The notes below the pieces were generated by a model. The model had not been told where the DNA came from. It was given only the letters and a program-made list of their open reading frames with translations, and made no database searches. From contig CAZVPI010000001.1 of assembly GCA_964628035.1 (NCBI GenBank), positions 1 to 64,000 on the forward strand: a stretch of DNA of 64,000 nt. Reading direction: 5' to 3'. Position 1 is the stretch's first letter. Each line of letters opens with the position of its first letter. Below are positions 46,375-55,340 of this stretch, piece by piece. Source of the DNA: UBA2199 sp964628035. GTDB lineage: Bacteria > Acidobacteriota > Aminicenantia > UBA2199. A program made the position numbers and the translations under genes.

Positions 46375-48228
46375 TCAATCCCCTGCCTCGGGCCTATCCC
46401 CGGGAAGTCGGTGCAGCCTGGACAGGTAGGAGCCGGGCCGGGCGTTGAGCCGGCGCGCTTTTTCCCTGATGGCGGCCAGACGGGCCGTAAGCGCCGGGTC
46501 TTCGGCAGGCAGCCCACGCAATTCGTGGAGGAAAACGATGGCCTCGGCAAAGTCGGGTTCCAGTTTCAGGGCTTCCGCCGCCGCCTGCCCGGCCTCGCGG
46601 CCGCGGCCGAACTCCAACAACACGGCCGCCCGGCGCATCTTCAGGAAGGGGTTGAAGGGGGCGAGACCCTCCGCGAGCCGGAGTGGTGCCAGGATCTCTT
46701 CGCAGAGGGCCGGATACCCCATGCCCCGGCGCTGTAAATCAAGGAGCAACTCCGCTTGCAGAACAAGCGCCTCGATGCTGTTGCCGTTCAGACGTTGGGC
46801 CAGGCGAGCCTGGGCCATGGCGTCGCTCCAGGCCTCCTCAACGGAGCCGGGCCGCGGTTCCCCCGCAGGGGATGCGGCGGCGAAGGAGCGCAGGAGCGCC
46901 GCCTGGGCCAGGGGCGGCCGCGCGTCCAGGGGGCTGAGAAGCCGGCCGCGGCGCAGCAGATCGAAGCGGGTTGCGATATTCCTTTCACTTGCGGCGCGAT
47001 CAAGGCAGCGCTGGGCCAGGAACGGCAGCAGGTAGAGGACCAGCAGGGAGAAGGCGGTAACTCCCAGGACCAGCGCCCGCAGCCCCGGGCGCATGGCGGC
47101 GAAACGCCTGCCGAAAGGGAAGAACGGCCGCAAAAGCAGGAGAAAGAACAGGAGGAAGAAGAAATGGAAGACGAAGTTGAACAGGAGCATCTGCGCCAGC
47201 AGAAAGGCCAGCAGGCATTCGGCCAAACCGGCCGGACCTGAAAGCAGGCGGCGCACGGCGGCGAAAAGCAGGGCCAGGACCAGCAGCAGCCCGGGAAGCC
47301 CGTTCTCGGCAATCAGCTGCCAGTAATCGCTGTGCGGCGACTCGGGGATCTTGCCGAAGCGGGCCGGGGCTTTTTCCTGTGGGAAATTGAAGCGCGGCGC
47401 CGCCTCGGCGAACAGCCCGGGGCCTACTCCTGTCCAGGGATGGGCTCGGTACATGCGCGCCGACATGCTCCAGATGTCGAGGCGGTCGAGCACGTAGGGA
47501 TCGTGGCGCAGGGAATGGAGGACCATGCGCCGCAGGGGATTGGGCACTGCGGCCAGCAGGAGCAGGACTGCGGCCAGGACCGGCAGCCAGCGCCGCCTCT
47601 GGCGCAGGATCATCGCCGTTGCCACGACCGCCAGGCCGAGGGCGGCAGCTTTTGAGGCGCTGACGACCACGGCTCCGGAGTTCATGGCCAGGAGCGCCGC
47701 GTCCGCAGGACGGGCACGGTCCAGGATGCGCTGGAGAAACACGATGGCGGCCAGGGCCGAGGCGATCCCCTGCGGGATGGGATTGGCGAAGAACAGCCTT
47801 CCCCCCGCCTGCCCCCCCTGGACCGCGAAGGCGACGAGAACTCCCAGCGAGGACAGGGAGATCACAGCGGCCGCGATGCGCAGCCAGCGTTCCACGTCCA
47901 CATGCTCCAGGTAGACCAGCAGCGACCAGAGCGAGACCAGGAAGAAGTCGGCCACGAAGAGAATCGATTTATAGGGATGCGGGGAAAAGAAAGCGCCCAG
48001 GACGAACGTGCCGTTCAGCAGCAGCAGGAGGAGGGAAAAGCCTCCCAGGGCGACGTTGCGGACCGCGAAGACCCGGACCATGATGAGCGCGGTCAGCAGG
48101 CAGGAGAAGCCGAGGAAATAGACGTGGGAAAACTTGTCGGGAAAGAGCAGCGCCCAGGCGAGCAGCAGGGAAAATTCAGCTTCCTGGAAGCGCGGACTTC
48201 GCGGCGAGATCGCGTTGGACGGTTTCAT
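46375..48228 (-). CDS. Wzy_C-fold O-antigen ligase/O-oligosaccharyltransferase-like protein
   Basis: 617 aa. About twelve membrane helices, with a periplasmic loop in mid-protein (…MSARMYRAHPWTGVGPGLFA… and PESPHSDYWQLIAENG) that matches the Wzy_C ligase signature, including the conserved His. The C-terminal 200 residues form TPR-like helices (…EALKLEPDFAEAIVFL…). Such enzymes join polymer or oligosaccharide from undecaprenyl-PP to lipid A or to pilin. ATG 48228 is used because upstream sequence is a shadow of the next gene; it overlaps that gene by 53 bases. Confidence 0.8.
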   Translation of the reverse strand: MKPSNAISPRSPRFQEAEFSLLLAWALLFPDKFSHVYFLGFSCLLTALIMVRVFAVRNVALGGFSLLLLLLNGTFVLGAFFSPHPYKSILFVADFFLVSLWSLLVYLEHVDVERWLRIAAAVISLSSLGVLVAFAVQGGQAGGRLFFANPIPQGIASALAAIVFLQRILDRARPADAALLAMNSGAVVVSASKAAALGLAVVATAMILRQRRRWLPVLAAVLLLLAAVPNPLRRMVLHSLRHDPYVLDRLDIWSMSARMYRAHPWTGVGPGLFAEAAPRFNFPQEKAPARFGKIPESPHSDYWQLIAENGLPGLLLVLALLFAAVRRLLSGPAGLAECLLAFLLAQMLLFNFVFHFFFLLFFLLLLRPFFPFGRRFAAMRPGLRALVLGVTAFSLLVLYLLPFLAQRCLDRAASERNIATRFDLLRRGRLLSPLDARPPLAQAALLRSFAAASPAGEPRPGSVEEAWSDAMAQARLAQRLNGNSIEALVLQAELLLDLQRRGMGYPALCEEILAPLRLAEGLAPFNPFLKMRRAAVLLEFGRGREAGQAAAEALKLEPDFAEAIVFLHELRGLPAEDPALTARLAAIREKARRLNARPGSYLSRLHRLPGDRPEAGD

Positions 48229-49582
48229 GCCACCTCTGGTACTCCTTGTTGCCGGCGCTGCCCATGGTTGCCAGGCGGGCATGGAAGTGCGCGGTGCTGT
48301 ACGACCCGGCGCGCCAGGCTACGCGCGATAGCAGATAGTTGGCGTAGGGCTGTCCCGGGAAAAGCTTCAGGGCCTCGGCAGCGGCCTCTCCGGCCTGCTT
48401 CGCGTCTCCGCGCCGCCAGGCCGCGTGGGCGATGCCCAGCCAGGAGCGATAGGAAAAGGGATCCAGTTTCAATGCCGCTTGGTAGCAGGCCTCGGCCTCC
48501 GTCAACTCCAGGCTGCTGAGCCGCAGGTCGCCCTCATGCCGGCGCGAGGCAGCCGCGGCATGGACCAGCAGCAGCAGGGCGGGCAAGGCGACGGCGATGA
48601 AATGGCGGGGCCGCGCCGCCCCGGGCAGCCGCACGACTTGGGAGAAGGCGACCGCGAAGCCGATGCCGGCGGCCAGGAAATAGCTGCCCACATCGAAAAG
48701 GTTGAACAGCAGGACCAGTACGCAGGCAGCGGCGAACGGGGCGTTCGCCGGGTCCAGGAAACGGGCCATCCGCCCCTTCAGGAAAAGGACCACCGCCGCC
48801 AGGGCCACGAGAAAAAGGGGCCAGCCGGTTTCGGCGAGGAACTGCAGGAAGAAATTATGGGCATAAATGGAGACCGGCTCGCCGGGGCGTACGTGCGGCG
48901 GCACCGCCGCCTCGTAGTTGCCCAGCCCCACGCCCAGCACCGGGGCCTGGGCCGCGACGCGGCCGGCCTGGGCCCAGTTGGCGAAGCGCAGCTTGGCCGG
49001 GGCCAGCTCGCGGGCCTCGGCGAAGCGCAACGCCACAACCAGGAAGAACACCAGCGAGATCACCATAAGCAGCGGCGCCAGATGGCGCAGGGTGAAGGCC
49101 CGCGAGACAAAGAGATAAAAGAGGACCGCGGCGGCAAAAAAAAGGATGCCGCCGAACGACTCGCTCAATACCAGGTTGAGGCCGCCCAAGCCAAGCAACG
49201 TTGCCCAGAAAGCCCGGACCGCTCCCCGGGAATGGCGAAGATAGTGGATGATGAAGATCAGCAGCAACCCGCAGACCATGGCGTACAGGGTGGGCAGCGG
49301 AAAGATGGAAAAAACGCGCCCCGATGCGGCGCGGGAGACCAGGGCTTTGGCGTAGAAAGAGGAGCTGTCCGGGGCGTTCTCCAGGATCAGCGGGAACAGC
49401 AGCCATTTCTGGGCCAGGCCGTAAGTGAAGATGATCAGAGAGACGCCGGCGCTGACCGGGGCCAGGATGCGCTCAAGACGGAAGCGGGAGCAAAGGGAAA
49501 GGAGAGCCAGCAGAAAAAGGAAATAGGTCAGCCGCAGAAGGAACAGCCCCTTGACGCCGCTGGCCGAAAAATTAAGAAGTAA
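48176..49582 (-). CDS. Second Wzy_C-fold ligase-like protein, apparently lacking a normal start
   Basis: From ATG 49279, 367 aa with about eight membrane helices, the Wzy_C loop (VLGVGLGNYEAAVPPHVRPG, SIYAHNFFLQFLAETG) and C-terminal TPR helices. The open frame continues upstream to about 49580 and encodes clear membrane-helix sequence (LTYFLFLLALLSL, …SAGVSLIIFTYGLAQ…) and the conserved SGRVFSIFPLPTLYA, so translation should begin earlier. There is no ATG, GTG or TTG in frame there, and the frame runs into the upstream pilin terminator. The first 80-100 residues of a normal ligase are missing. Probably N-terminally truncated. Confidence 0.65.
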   Translation of the reverse strand, partial: LLLNFSASGVKGLFLLRLTYFLFLLALLSLCSRFRLERILAPVSAGVSLIIFTYGLAQKWLLFPLILENAPDSSSFYAKALVSRAASGRVFSIFPLPTLYAMVCGLLLIFIIHYLRHSRGAVRAFWATLLGLGGLNLVLSESFGGILFFAAAVLFYLFVSRAFTLRHLAPLLMVISLVFFLVVALRFAEARELAPAKLRFANWAQAGRVAAQAPVLGVGLGNYEAAVPPHVRPGEPVSIYAHNFFLQFLAETGWPLFLVALAAVVLFLKGRMARFLDPANAPFAAACVLVLLFNLFDVGSYFLAAGIGFAVAFSQVVRLPGAARPRHFIAVALPALLLLVHAAAASRRHEGDLRLSSLELTEAEACYQAALKLDPFSYRSWLGIAHAAWRRGDAKQAGEAAAEALKLFPGQPYANYLLSRVAWRAGSYSTAHFHARLATMGSAGNKEYQRWHETVQRDLAAKSALPGS

Positions 49583-49617
49583 AAAAAAAGCGGCTGGAAG
49601 AAATTTCCAGCCGCTTT
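49581..49617 (-). terminator. Intrinsic terminator of pilin paralogue 2
   Basis: Minus strand: stem AGCGGCTGGAA/TTCCAGCCGCT with a 5-base loop, followed by T9. It lies 22 bases beyond the pilin stop, at the point where the ligase-like frame begins. Confidence 0.85.
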
Positions 49618-49638
49618 CTTGGATCGAGTTCGTCCCGA

Positions 49639-50106
49639 TTATCTCTTGACCCTGGGGCCGACGGTGAAGATGCCGTTGGAGTAGTAGATGTCCTGGTTGA
49701 AGTCGGCGAGGCGGGTGACCTCATAGAGGCCGGTCGTGCCGTCGTCGCCCTTGTTGCGTCCGTAGGAGATGACCGAGTACAGGTCCAGGTCCTCGTTGCC
49801 GACCGTGCCGCCCTGATAAGGCATGACCGTGCCCCAGCCGTCGGTTTCGGGCATCACCTTGATGTAGAAGGGGGAGAACCAAGAGACGTTGAGTTCGCTA
49901 ACATCCGCGATCCCCTGGGGAACGAAGGACCAGTCGGTGATGTAGGACTCAATGGCGCTGCCGATCGACTTCATGTCGCCCATCGTCGCCTTCTGCTTGC
50001 CTTTCTGCAGGGCGACCAGCAGGTTGGGTATGGCGATGGCGGCGATGATGCCGATGATGGCCACAACGATCAGCAGCTCGACCAGGGTGAAACCTTTCTT
50101 ATTCAT
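49639..50106 (-). CDS. Type IV pilin-like protein (paralogue 2)
   Basis: 155 aa. Leader MNKKG^FTLVELLIVVAIIG, nearly identical N-terminal half to the 45829 pilin (…AIPNLLVALQKGKQKATM…), diverging in the loop (residues 65-110), and ending ….DFNQDIYYSNGIFTV…. ATG 50106 follows AAAGGAGG. It has its own terminator. Probably a major pilin-like subunit; the pair may arise from recent duplication or encode alternative pilins. Confidence 0.8.
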   Translation of the reverse strand: MNKKGFTLVELLIVVAIIGIIAAIAIPNLLVALQKGKQKATMGDMKSIGSAIESYITDWSFVPQGIADVSELNVSWFSPFYIKVMPETDGWGTVMPYQGGTVGNEDLDLYSVISYGRNKGDDGTTGLYEVTRLADFNQDIYYSNGIFTVGPRVKR

Positions 50107-50223
50107 TAGAACCTCCTTTATAGATCCTGACAATGGAAAGCAATTAATCTGCCAATTTTCTTTCAATCCAGAAGCGCGTTTTGAGACTGTCTTTTTGACG
50201 AGAGACAATAAATCGCCTTTTAA

Positions 50224-50240
50224 GTGACAATAATTGTCAC
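50224..50240. promoter_or_regulatory. Perfect 8-bp inverted repeat between divergent pilin and DegT genes
   Basis: GTGACAAT-A-ATTGTCAC, symmetric around 50232. It is 13 bases upstream of the -35 box of the glycan-locus promoter, a typical position for an activator or repressor dimer site. Partial half-site-like GACAAT sequences lie just upstream. Confidence 0.5.
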
Positions 50241-50253
50241 CAAGGCGCACCGC

Positions 50254-50282
50254 TTGTCAAGCCCAAAGGAAAACTGTATGAT
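50254..50282 (+). promoter_or_regulatory. Promoter of the surface-glycan locus
   Basis: TTGTCA (50254-50259), 17-base spacer, TATGAT (50277-50282). About 50 bases of leader before the first aminotransferase. Confidence 0.6.
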
Positions 50283-50335
50283 GAGGTCGGATGGGTTTCG
50301 TCATTCCCCTGAAGCAGGCATAAGAGGAGTCAACC

Positions 50336-51445
50336 ATGCAGTTCATCGACTTGGCGGCGCAGCAAGTGAGGATCCGGGCCGCGATTGAGGAGCGCTTCCG
50401 ACGCATCCTCGATCATGGCCAGTACATCCTGGGCCCGGAGATCCGGGAGATCGAGGAACGCCTCGCCGGTTATGTCGGCGTTCCCTACGCCGTTTCGGTC
50501 GCCAGCGGCACCGACGCCCTGCTCATGCCGCTGCTGGCCGAAAACATCGGCGCCGGCGACGCCGTGTTCGCCCCAACCTTCACCTTCATCGCAACGGCCG
50601 GCGCCATCTCCCTCACCGGCGCCACGCCGGTCTTTGTCGACATCGACCCCGAGACCTTCAACATCGACCCCTCCAGCCTGGAGAAATCCATCGTCCTGAC
50701 CCTCCGCTCCGGCAAGCTGAAGCCGCGCGGGATCATCCCGGTCGACCTGTTCGGCCAGCCCGCCGATTATCCGGCGCTGCAGGCGGTCGCAGAAAAGTAT
50801 GGGCTTTTTGTTCTCGAGGACGCGGCGCAGAGCTTCGGAGGCAGCCAGAACGGCAGAAAGGCCTGTGCCCTGTCACGGGTCGCCGGCACCAGCTTCTTCC
50901 CCGCCAAGCCGCTGGGCTGCTATGGAGACGGGGGGATGATCTTCACCGTCGACCAGAGCCTGCACAAGGAGCTCTTGTCGATCCGCGTCCATGGCCAGGG
51001 GGCCGACAAATACACCAACGTGCGCGTCGGCATCAACGGCCGCATGGATTCAGTACAGGCGGCCGTGCTTCTCGCCAAGATGGAGATCTTCCCCGAGGAG
51101 CTCGAGCTTCGCCAGCAGGTCGCGGGCCGTTACAACCGGCTCCTGGCCGGGTCGGTCGCGATCCCGGTCATCCGCCAGGGGAACCTCTCGGCCTGGGCAC
51201 AGTACTCGGTGCTGCATCCGCACCGCGATGAATTGATCGCGAAGTTGCGCGCTCAGGGCATCCCCACGGCCATCTATTACCCCATCCCCCTGCACCTGCA
51301 GCAGGCCTTCGCCCACTTGGGCTACCGCAAGGGGGATTTCCCGGTCGCCGAGAAGATCGCCGGCGAGATCTTCAGCCTGCCCATGCACCCCTATCTGGAG
51401 GAAGAGACCCAGGAACGGATCGCCGCCGCCATCCGCGGCATCTGA
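50336..51445 (+). CDS. DegT/DnrJ/EryC1-family sugar aminotransferase
   Basis: 369 aa PLP enzyme that transfers an amino group to a nucleotide-linked keto sugar. The Schiff-base Lys is in SFFPAKPLGCYGDGG (about 181-195) and the cofactor loop is …VASGTDALLM…. The C-terminus HPYLEEETQERI is family-like. ATG 50336 follows AGAGGAGT. First gene of the glycan cluster, so it likely makes an amino-sugar donor such as a WlbE/QdtB-like 3-amino sugar; the sugar cannot be fixed from sequence. Confidence 0.85.
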   Translation: MQFIDLAAQQVRIRAAIEERFRRILDHGQYILGPEIREIEERLAGYVGVPYAVSVASGTDALLMPLLAENIGAGDAVFAPTFTFIATAGAISLTGATPVFVDIDPETFNIDPSSLEKSIVLTLRSGKLKPRGIIPVDLFGQPADYPALQAVAEKYGLFVLEDAAQSFGGSQNGRKACALSRVAGTSFFPAKPLGCYGDGGMIFTVDQSLHKELLSIRVHGQGADKYTNVRVGINGRMDSVQAAVLLAKMEIFPEELELRQQVAGRYNRLLAGSVAIPVIRQGNLSAWAQYSVLHPHRDELIAKLRAQGIPTAIYYPIPLHLQQAFAHLGYRKGDFPVAEKIAGEIFSLPMHPYLEEETQERIAAAIRGI

Positions 51446-51467
51446 CCCTCTCTTCCCGCGCCGATTG

Positions 51468-51476
51468 TGGTAAAAT
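51468..51476 (+). promoter_or_regulatory. Extended -10 close to the second DegT gene start
   Basis: TGGTAAAAT ends seven bases before the ATG at 51484. If used, the message would be leaderless. Confidence 0.35.
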
Positions 51477-51483
51477 GATGCCG

Positions 51484-52773
51484 ATGCGGCGCAGAAAGGA
51501 TTTTTTGGTCTTCGGCAGTCCCCTCATCGAGGAAGCGGAGATCGCCGAGGTCACGTCCTCGCTGCGTTCCGGGTGGATCGGCACCGGCCCCAAGGTGCAG
51601 CGCTTCGAGGAAATGTTTCGCCGCTTCAGCGGCGCCCGCCATGCGCTGGCCGTGAATTCCTGCACCGCCGCCCTGCACCTGGCCATGCTGGCCATCGGCA
51701 TCCGCCCTGGCGACGAGGTCATCGTCCCGGCGCTGACCTTTGCCGCCACGGCCAACGCCGTCATCCATGCCGGCGGCCGGCCCGTGCTGGCCGACTGCCG
51801 CCGCGACACCATGAACATCGATCCCGAGGACCTGGAACGGAGGATCACGAAAAGAACCCGGGCCGTCGTCCCGGTCCATTTCGCCGGCCGCCCCTGCGAC
51901 ATGGACGCCATCATGGCCATCGCCCGCCGCAGGCGGCTGCGCGTGGTCGAGGACTGCGCCCACGCCATCGAGGCGGAGATCGGCGGCCGCAAGGCCGGCA
52001 CCTTCGGCGATCTCGGCTGTTACAGCTTTTACGTGACCAAGAACATCGTCACCGGCGAGGGCGGGATGGTCGTCACCGCCAGCAGAAGGCACGCCGAAAG
52101 GATCAAGGTGCTCGCCCTGCACGGCATGAGCAAGGATGCCTGGAAGCGCTTCTCGGACGAAGGGTACAAGCACTACCAGGTGGTTTACGCCGGCTTCAAG
52201 TACAACATGACCGACCTGCAGGCGGCGCTGGGGATCCACCAGCTGCCGCGCATCCGGCGCTACCACCGAAGGCGCGAGGCCATCTGGCGCGCCTATGACC
52301 GGGCGTTCCAAGGCCTGCCGGTCTTCCTGCCGGCGCCGCCGGCGCCCGGCACCCGGCACGCGCGCCACCTCTATACGATTCTCCTCGACACCGACCGCCT
52401 GCGCTTCGGCCGCGACGAATTTCTCGAGCGCATGACGCGCGAAAACATCGGCGTCGGCGTCCACTACATCGCCCTGCACCTGCACCCGTACTACCAGAAA
52501 ACCTTCGGGTACCGGCGCGGCGATTTTCCCAACGCGGAATGGATCTCGGAGCGCACGGTTTCCCTGCCCCTTTCCCCGAAGCTGAGCGACGAGGACATAG
52601 CCGACGTGATCGCGGCTACCCAAAAGATATTCCACGACGATTCCGCCGCAGCGGCGCGCTGCGGGGGTCGTTTCTCCGAAACATGCCGCTCGGCGACAGC
52701 CAGGAACAGGAATGCATGCCCCAGATCCTCGCGGACAGGCCGAAAGACCGGAAGAGGCGCAGATGGGCGTTGA
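51484..52773 (+). CDS. DegT/DnrJ/EryC1-family sugar aminotransferase (ArnB/perosamine-synthase-like)
   Basis: 429 aa from this start. Second PLP sugar aminotransferase, with conserved GSPLIEEAEIAEVTSSLRSG start, AVNSCTAALHLAML cofactor loop and Lys in SFYVTKNIVTGEGGM (about 182-196). ATG 51484 (MRRRKDF) is favoured over 51475 by the -10 position. The last ~45 residues are Arg-rich and unconserved and overlap the sulfotransferase start, so the true end of the fold is near 52630. Paired with the first DegT gene, it suggests a di-amino sugar or two different amino sugars. Confidence 0.85.
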   Translation: MRRRKDFLVFGSPLIEEAEIAEVTSSLRSGWIGTGPKVQRFEEMFRRFSGARHALAVNSCTAALHLAMLAIGIRPGDEVIVPALTFAATANAVIHAGGRPVLADCRRDTMNIDPEDLERRITKRTRAVVPVHFAGRPCDMDAIMAIARRRRLRVVEDCAHAIEAEIGGRKAGTFGDLGCYSFYVTKNIVTGEGGMVVTASRRHAERIKVLALHGMSKDAWKRFSDEGYKHYQVVYAGFKYNMTDLQAALGIHQLPRIRRYHRRREAIWRAYDRAFQGLPVFLPAPPAPGTRHARHLYTILLDTDRLRFGRDEFLERMTRENIGVGVHYIALHLHPYYQKTFGYRRGDFPNAEWISERTVSLPLSPKLSDEDIADVIAATQKIFHDDSAAAARCGGRFSETCRSATARNRNACPRSSRTGRKTGRGADGR

Positions 52774-53806
52774 CCGATCTCTGCCGGAGGCTCCGCCCCG
52801 GATCCTGTTCCTGCTGGGACTGCAGCGCTGCGGCTCGACATGGGTGTCCAACATTTTCGACAGTTCCCCCGACTCCCTTTGCTTCATGGAGCCGTTCTCG
52901 CGGGACCAAGGGATTTTCCGTGCACTTCCCGATGCGCCGCTGTTCCTGGAGGAGGGACTTCCCCTCCTTCAGGAGAGGTTCGCCGACTGCTTCTTGCCCA
53001 ACCTCTTGAATGCCAAACGGATTTTCAGCCCGCGCGGCCTCACCTCTCCCGCATTCTTCGCCATGGAAAAGCGCCTGTCCCTGCTGCTGGCGAGCCTGCC
53101 TTGGGTGAGGCTCCAGAACCGGCTTCAGGTGGCCCGCCACATCAATTTCAACCGCTTTGACCCTTCGGCGCCGCTCGTGCGAAAAAAAAAGCGGCCGCTC
53201 ATCGCCCTGATCAAGGAATTGCGGCTGTACGGAAAAATCCCGCTGCTCCGGCAATGGTTTCCCACCGCAAAGATCATCTGCCTGCTGCGCCATCCCTGCG
53301 CCCAGGTCGAATCGATCTTGCGCTGGCTCCGGGAAGGGAGGCTGGTGGAGCTCCATCGCGACCTCCTCGTCGTGACCGAGAGCCTCCGCGCCCAGAGGAT
53401 CGGCTTGGGTTACGAGGAAATCCTTGAAAAGTGCCGGGGAGAAAACCTGGCCAAGCGCGCAGCCCTTCTCTGGCGCGTGGCCTACGAAGCCATGGAAAGG
53501 CAATTGGCCTTGGACGCAGAAGCCCGGATTTTCCTCCACGAGGAATTCAGCATCCACCCGGAGGAGACAACGCAGCGGGCGTTTGCCTTCGCCGGCATCG
53601 ACTTCTCCCAGTCGACGCGGCGCTACCTGGAGAAATCCTCCAAGGCAGATTCGCGGCACGGCGGGGTGACGAACACGCGTCGAAACTCGCGGGTGCATTA
53701 CAGGGAATGGAGGGATAGGATTGATCCGGCCCTCGAGGCCGACATCCTGAGCATCGTGCGCGATTCTCCGCTCATGAGGCACTATGCGCCGGCCAAGGAC
53801 GGATGA
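52763..53806 (+). CDS. PAPS-dependent sulfotransferase-like protein
   Basis: 347 aa. The 5'-phosphosulfate-binding motif LLGLQRCGSTWVSNIF lies near residue 14, and the 3'-phosphate-binding region is KIICLLRHPCAQVESILRWL (about 172-191). Such enzymes move sulfate from PAPS to a sugar hydroxyl or amine. ATG 52763 follows AAGAGG; an in-frame ATG at 52712 would add 17 residues. Its place in the glycan cluster predicts sulfated surface polysaccharide. Overlaps the aminotransferase end by 11 bases and the flippase reading frame region downstream. Confidence 0.8.
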   Translation: MGVDRSLPEAPPRILFLLGLQRCGSTWVSNIFDSSPDSLCFMEPFSRDQGIFRALPDAPLFLEEGLPLLQERFADCFLPNLLNAKRIFSPRGLTSPAFFAMEKRLSLLLASLPWVRLQNRLQVARHINFNRFDPSAPLVRKKKRPLIALIKELRLYGKIPLLRQWFPTAKIICLLRHPCAQVESILRWLREGRLVELHRDLLVVTESLRAQRIGLGYEEILEKCRGENLAKRAALLWRVAYEAMERQLALDAEARIFLHEEFSIHPEETTQRAFAFAGIDFSQSTRRYLEKSSKADSRHGGVTNTRRNSRVHYREWRDRIDPALEADILSIVRDSPLMRHYAPAKDG

Positions 53807-53852
53807 GCAGGTCGCCGGCGCCCCGTCCAGGACCCCGATCCCAGGCGGGGAC

Positions 53853-55340
53853 ATGACCGAAGGGGGCCACGACTCGCTACGGGCACGGACCCTGAGCGGT
53901 CTTGGCTGGAGTGGCTTCTCCCAGGTTTTGCGTCAGGCCCTGCAATTCGGAATATCCATCCTGCTTGCGCGCATCCTGGCGCCGAACGATTTCGGGCTGC
54001 TGGCGATGGTACTGGTCTTTGCCGGTTTTGCCTCCACCATCAGCGACCTGGGGCTGAGCGCCGCGCTGATCCAGAGGAAGAAGATCCAGCCGGGCCACGT
54101 ATCGACCGCGTTCTGCCTCCAGCTCACCTTCGCTGCGGTGCTCTCGGCACTGCTTGCAGCCACCGCGCCATGGATCGCCTCATTCTACGACGCTCCGGCC
54201 TTGGCTGGAGTGAGTTATGGCCTTGCCCCCACCTTCTTGCTGCATGCACTGGGCAGCGTCCCCATCGCCCTTCTGCTTCGCCGGATGGCCTTCCGCAGTC
54301 TGGCCTTGATCGAGGCCACCTCGATCCTGGTCTCGGGCGGGGCCGCCGTCGTGCTGGCGCTGAACGGTTGGGGGATATGGAGCCTGGTGGCCCAAGCCCT
54401 GCTGGCAGCGTTCATTACGGCCGCGCTCGCCTGGCAGCAAAGCCGCTGGCGGCCTTGCCTCGCCTTTTCCATGGAGGCCTGGCGGGAACTGCGCCGTTTC
54501 AGCTCGGCCCTGACCGGGTTCAATGTCATCAACTACTGGATCCGGAATCTGGACAACCTGATCGTCGGCAAATTCATCGGTACGACGGCGTTGGGCCTCT
54601 ATTCACGAGCGTATGGCATGATGATCTTTCCCATCCGCCAGGTCGGCGATATCGTGTCCCGGGTGATGCTCCCGGCCATGTCCTCTATCCAGGATCAGAA
54701 CGAGCGGTTCCGGGAGATCTACCTGAAATCCACCCGCACCATCGCCCTGATCACTTTTCCTTTCATGGCCGGCATGGCCGTCCTGGCCGACCTGATCATC
54801 GTGCTCCTGTATGGGCGCCCCTGGAGCGCCGCCGCCGACATCCTTCGCCTGCTGACCGTTGTAGGCCTTCTGCAATCGATCGGCACCACCATCGGCTGGA
54901 TTTATTCGGCCAAGGGGCGGACCGATATCATGTTCTATTTCAGCCTGTTTTCCGGAGCCGTGTATAGCGCGGCATTCCTGGTCGGAGTGCGCTGGGGTGT
55001 GCAAGGCGTTGCCGCCGCCTATGCCCTCAGCTTTGTTGGCTGTGTATGGTATCCTTCCTGGACGTTGGCCGGCCGCCTGATCGGACTTCGTTTTTCCCGG
55101 CAGGCGCGCAATCTGGGGAAAATATTTTGCTGCACCGTCCTCATGGCCGGAGCGCTCACAGGGCTGCGGCAGCTTCCCTGCTTTCAGGAGGACATGCCTT
55201 CGCTCCTGGCCTTGACCGCATCCGGAGCCGTTTTGTATTTCATCGCCATACGTATTTCCAGGGAAGCGGCCTACCATGAACTGGTCTTATTGTTGAGGGA
55301 ACAACTGGCTGCGAGGGGCAGGAGGGCTCAGGTGCGATGA
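53853..55340 (+). CDS. Wzx-type polysaccharide flippase (MOP/PST family)
   Basis: 495 aa with about 14 membrane helices. Typical polysaccharide-transporter start (SLRARTLSGLGWSGFSQVLR) and the conserved …NYWIRNLDNLIVGKFIGTTALGLYSRAY… in the middle. Flips undecaprenyl-linked repeat units to the periplasm. ATG 53853 (MTEGGHDS) follows GGCGGGG; the upstream extension overlaps the sulfotransferase and lacks similarity. Its end overlaps the next gene by four bases. Confidence 0.88.
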   Translation: MTEGGHDSLRARTLSGLGWSGFSQVLRQALQFGISILLARILAPNDFGLLAMVLVFAGFASTISDLGLSAALIQRKKIQPGHVSTAFCLQLTFAAVLSALLAATAPWIASFYDAPALAGVSYGLAPTFLLHALGSVPIALLLRRMAFRSLALIEATSILVSGGAAVVLALNGWGIWSLVAQALLAAFITAALAWQQSRWRPCLAFSMEAWRELRRFSSALTGFNVINYWIRNLDNLIVGKFIGTTALGLYSRAYGMMIFPIRQVGDIVSRVMLPAMSSIQDQNERFREIYLKSTRTIALITFPFMAGMAVLADLIIVLLYGRPWSAAADILRLLTVVGLLQSIGTTIGWIYSAKGRTDIMFYFSLFSGAVYSAAFLVGVRWGVQGVAAAYALSFVGCVWYPSWTLAGRLIGLRFSRQARNLGKIFCCTVLMAGALTGLRQLPCFQEDMPSLLALTASGAVLYFIAIRISREAAYHELVLLLREQLAARGRRAQVR

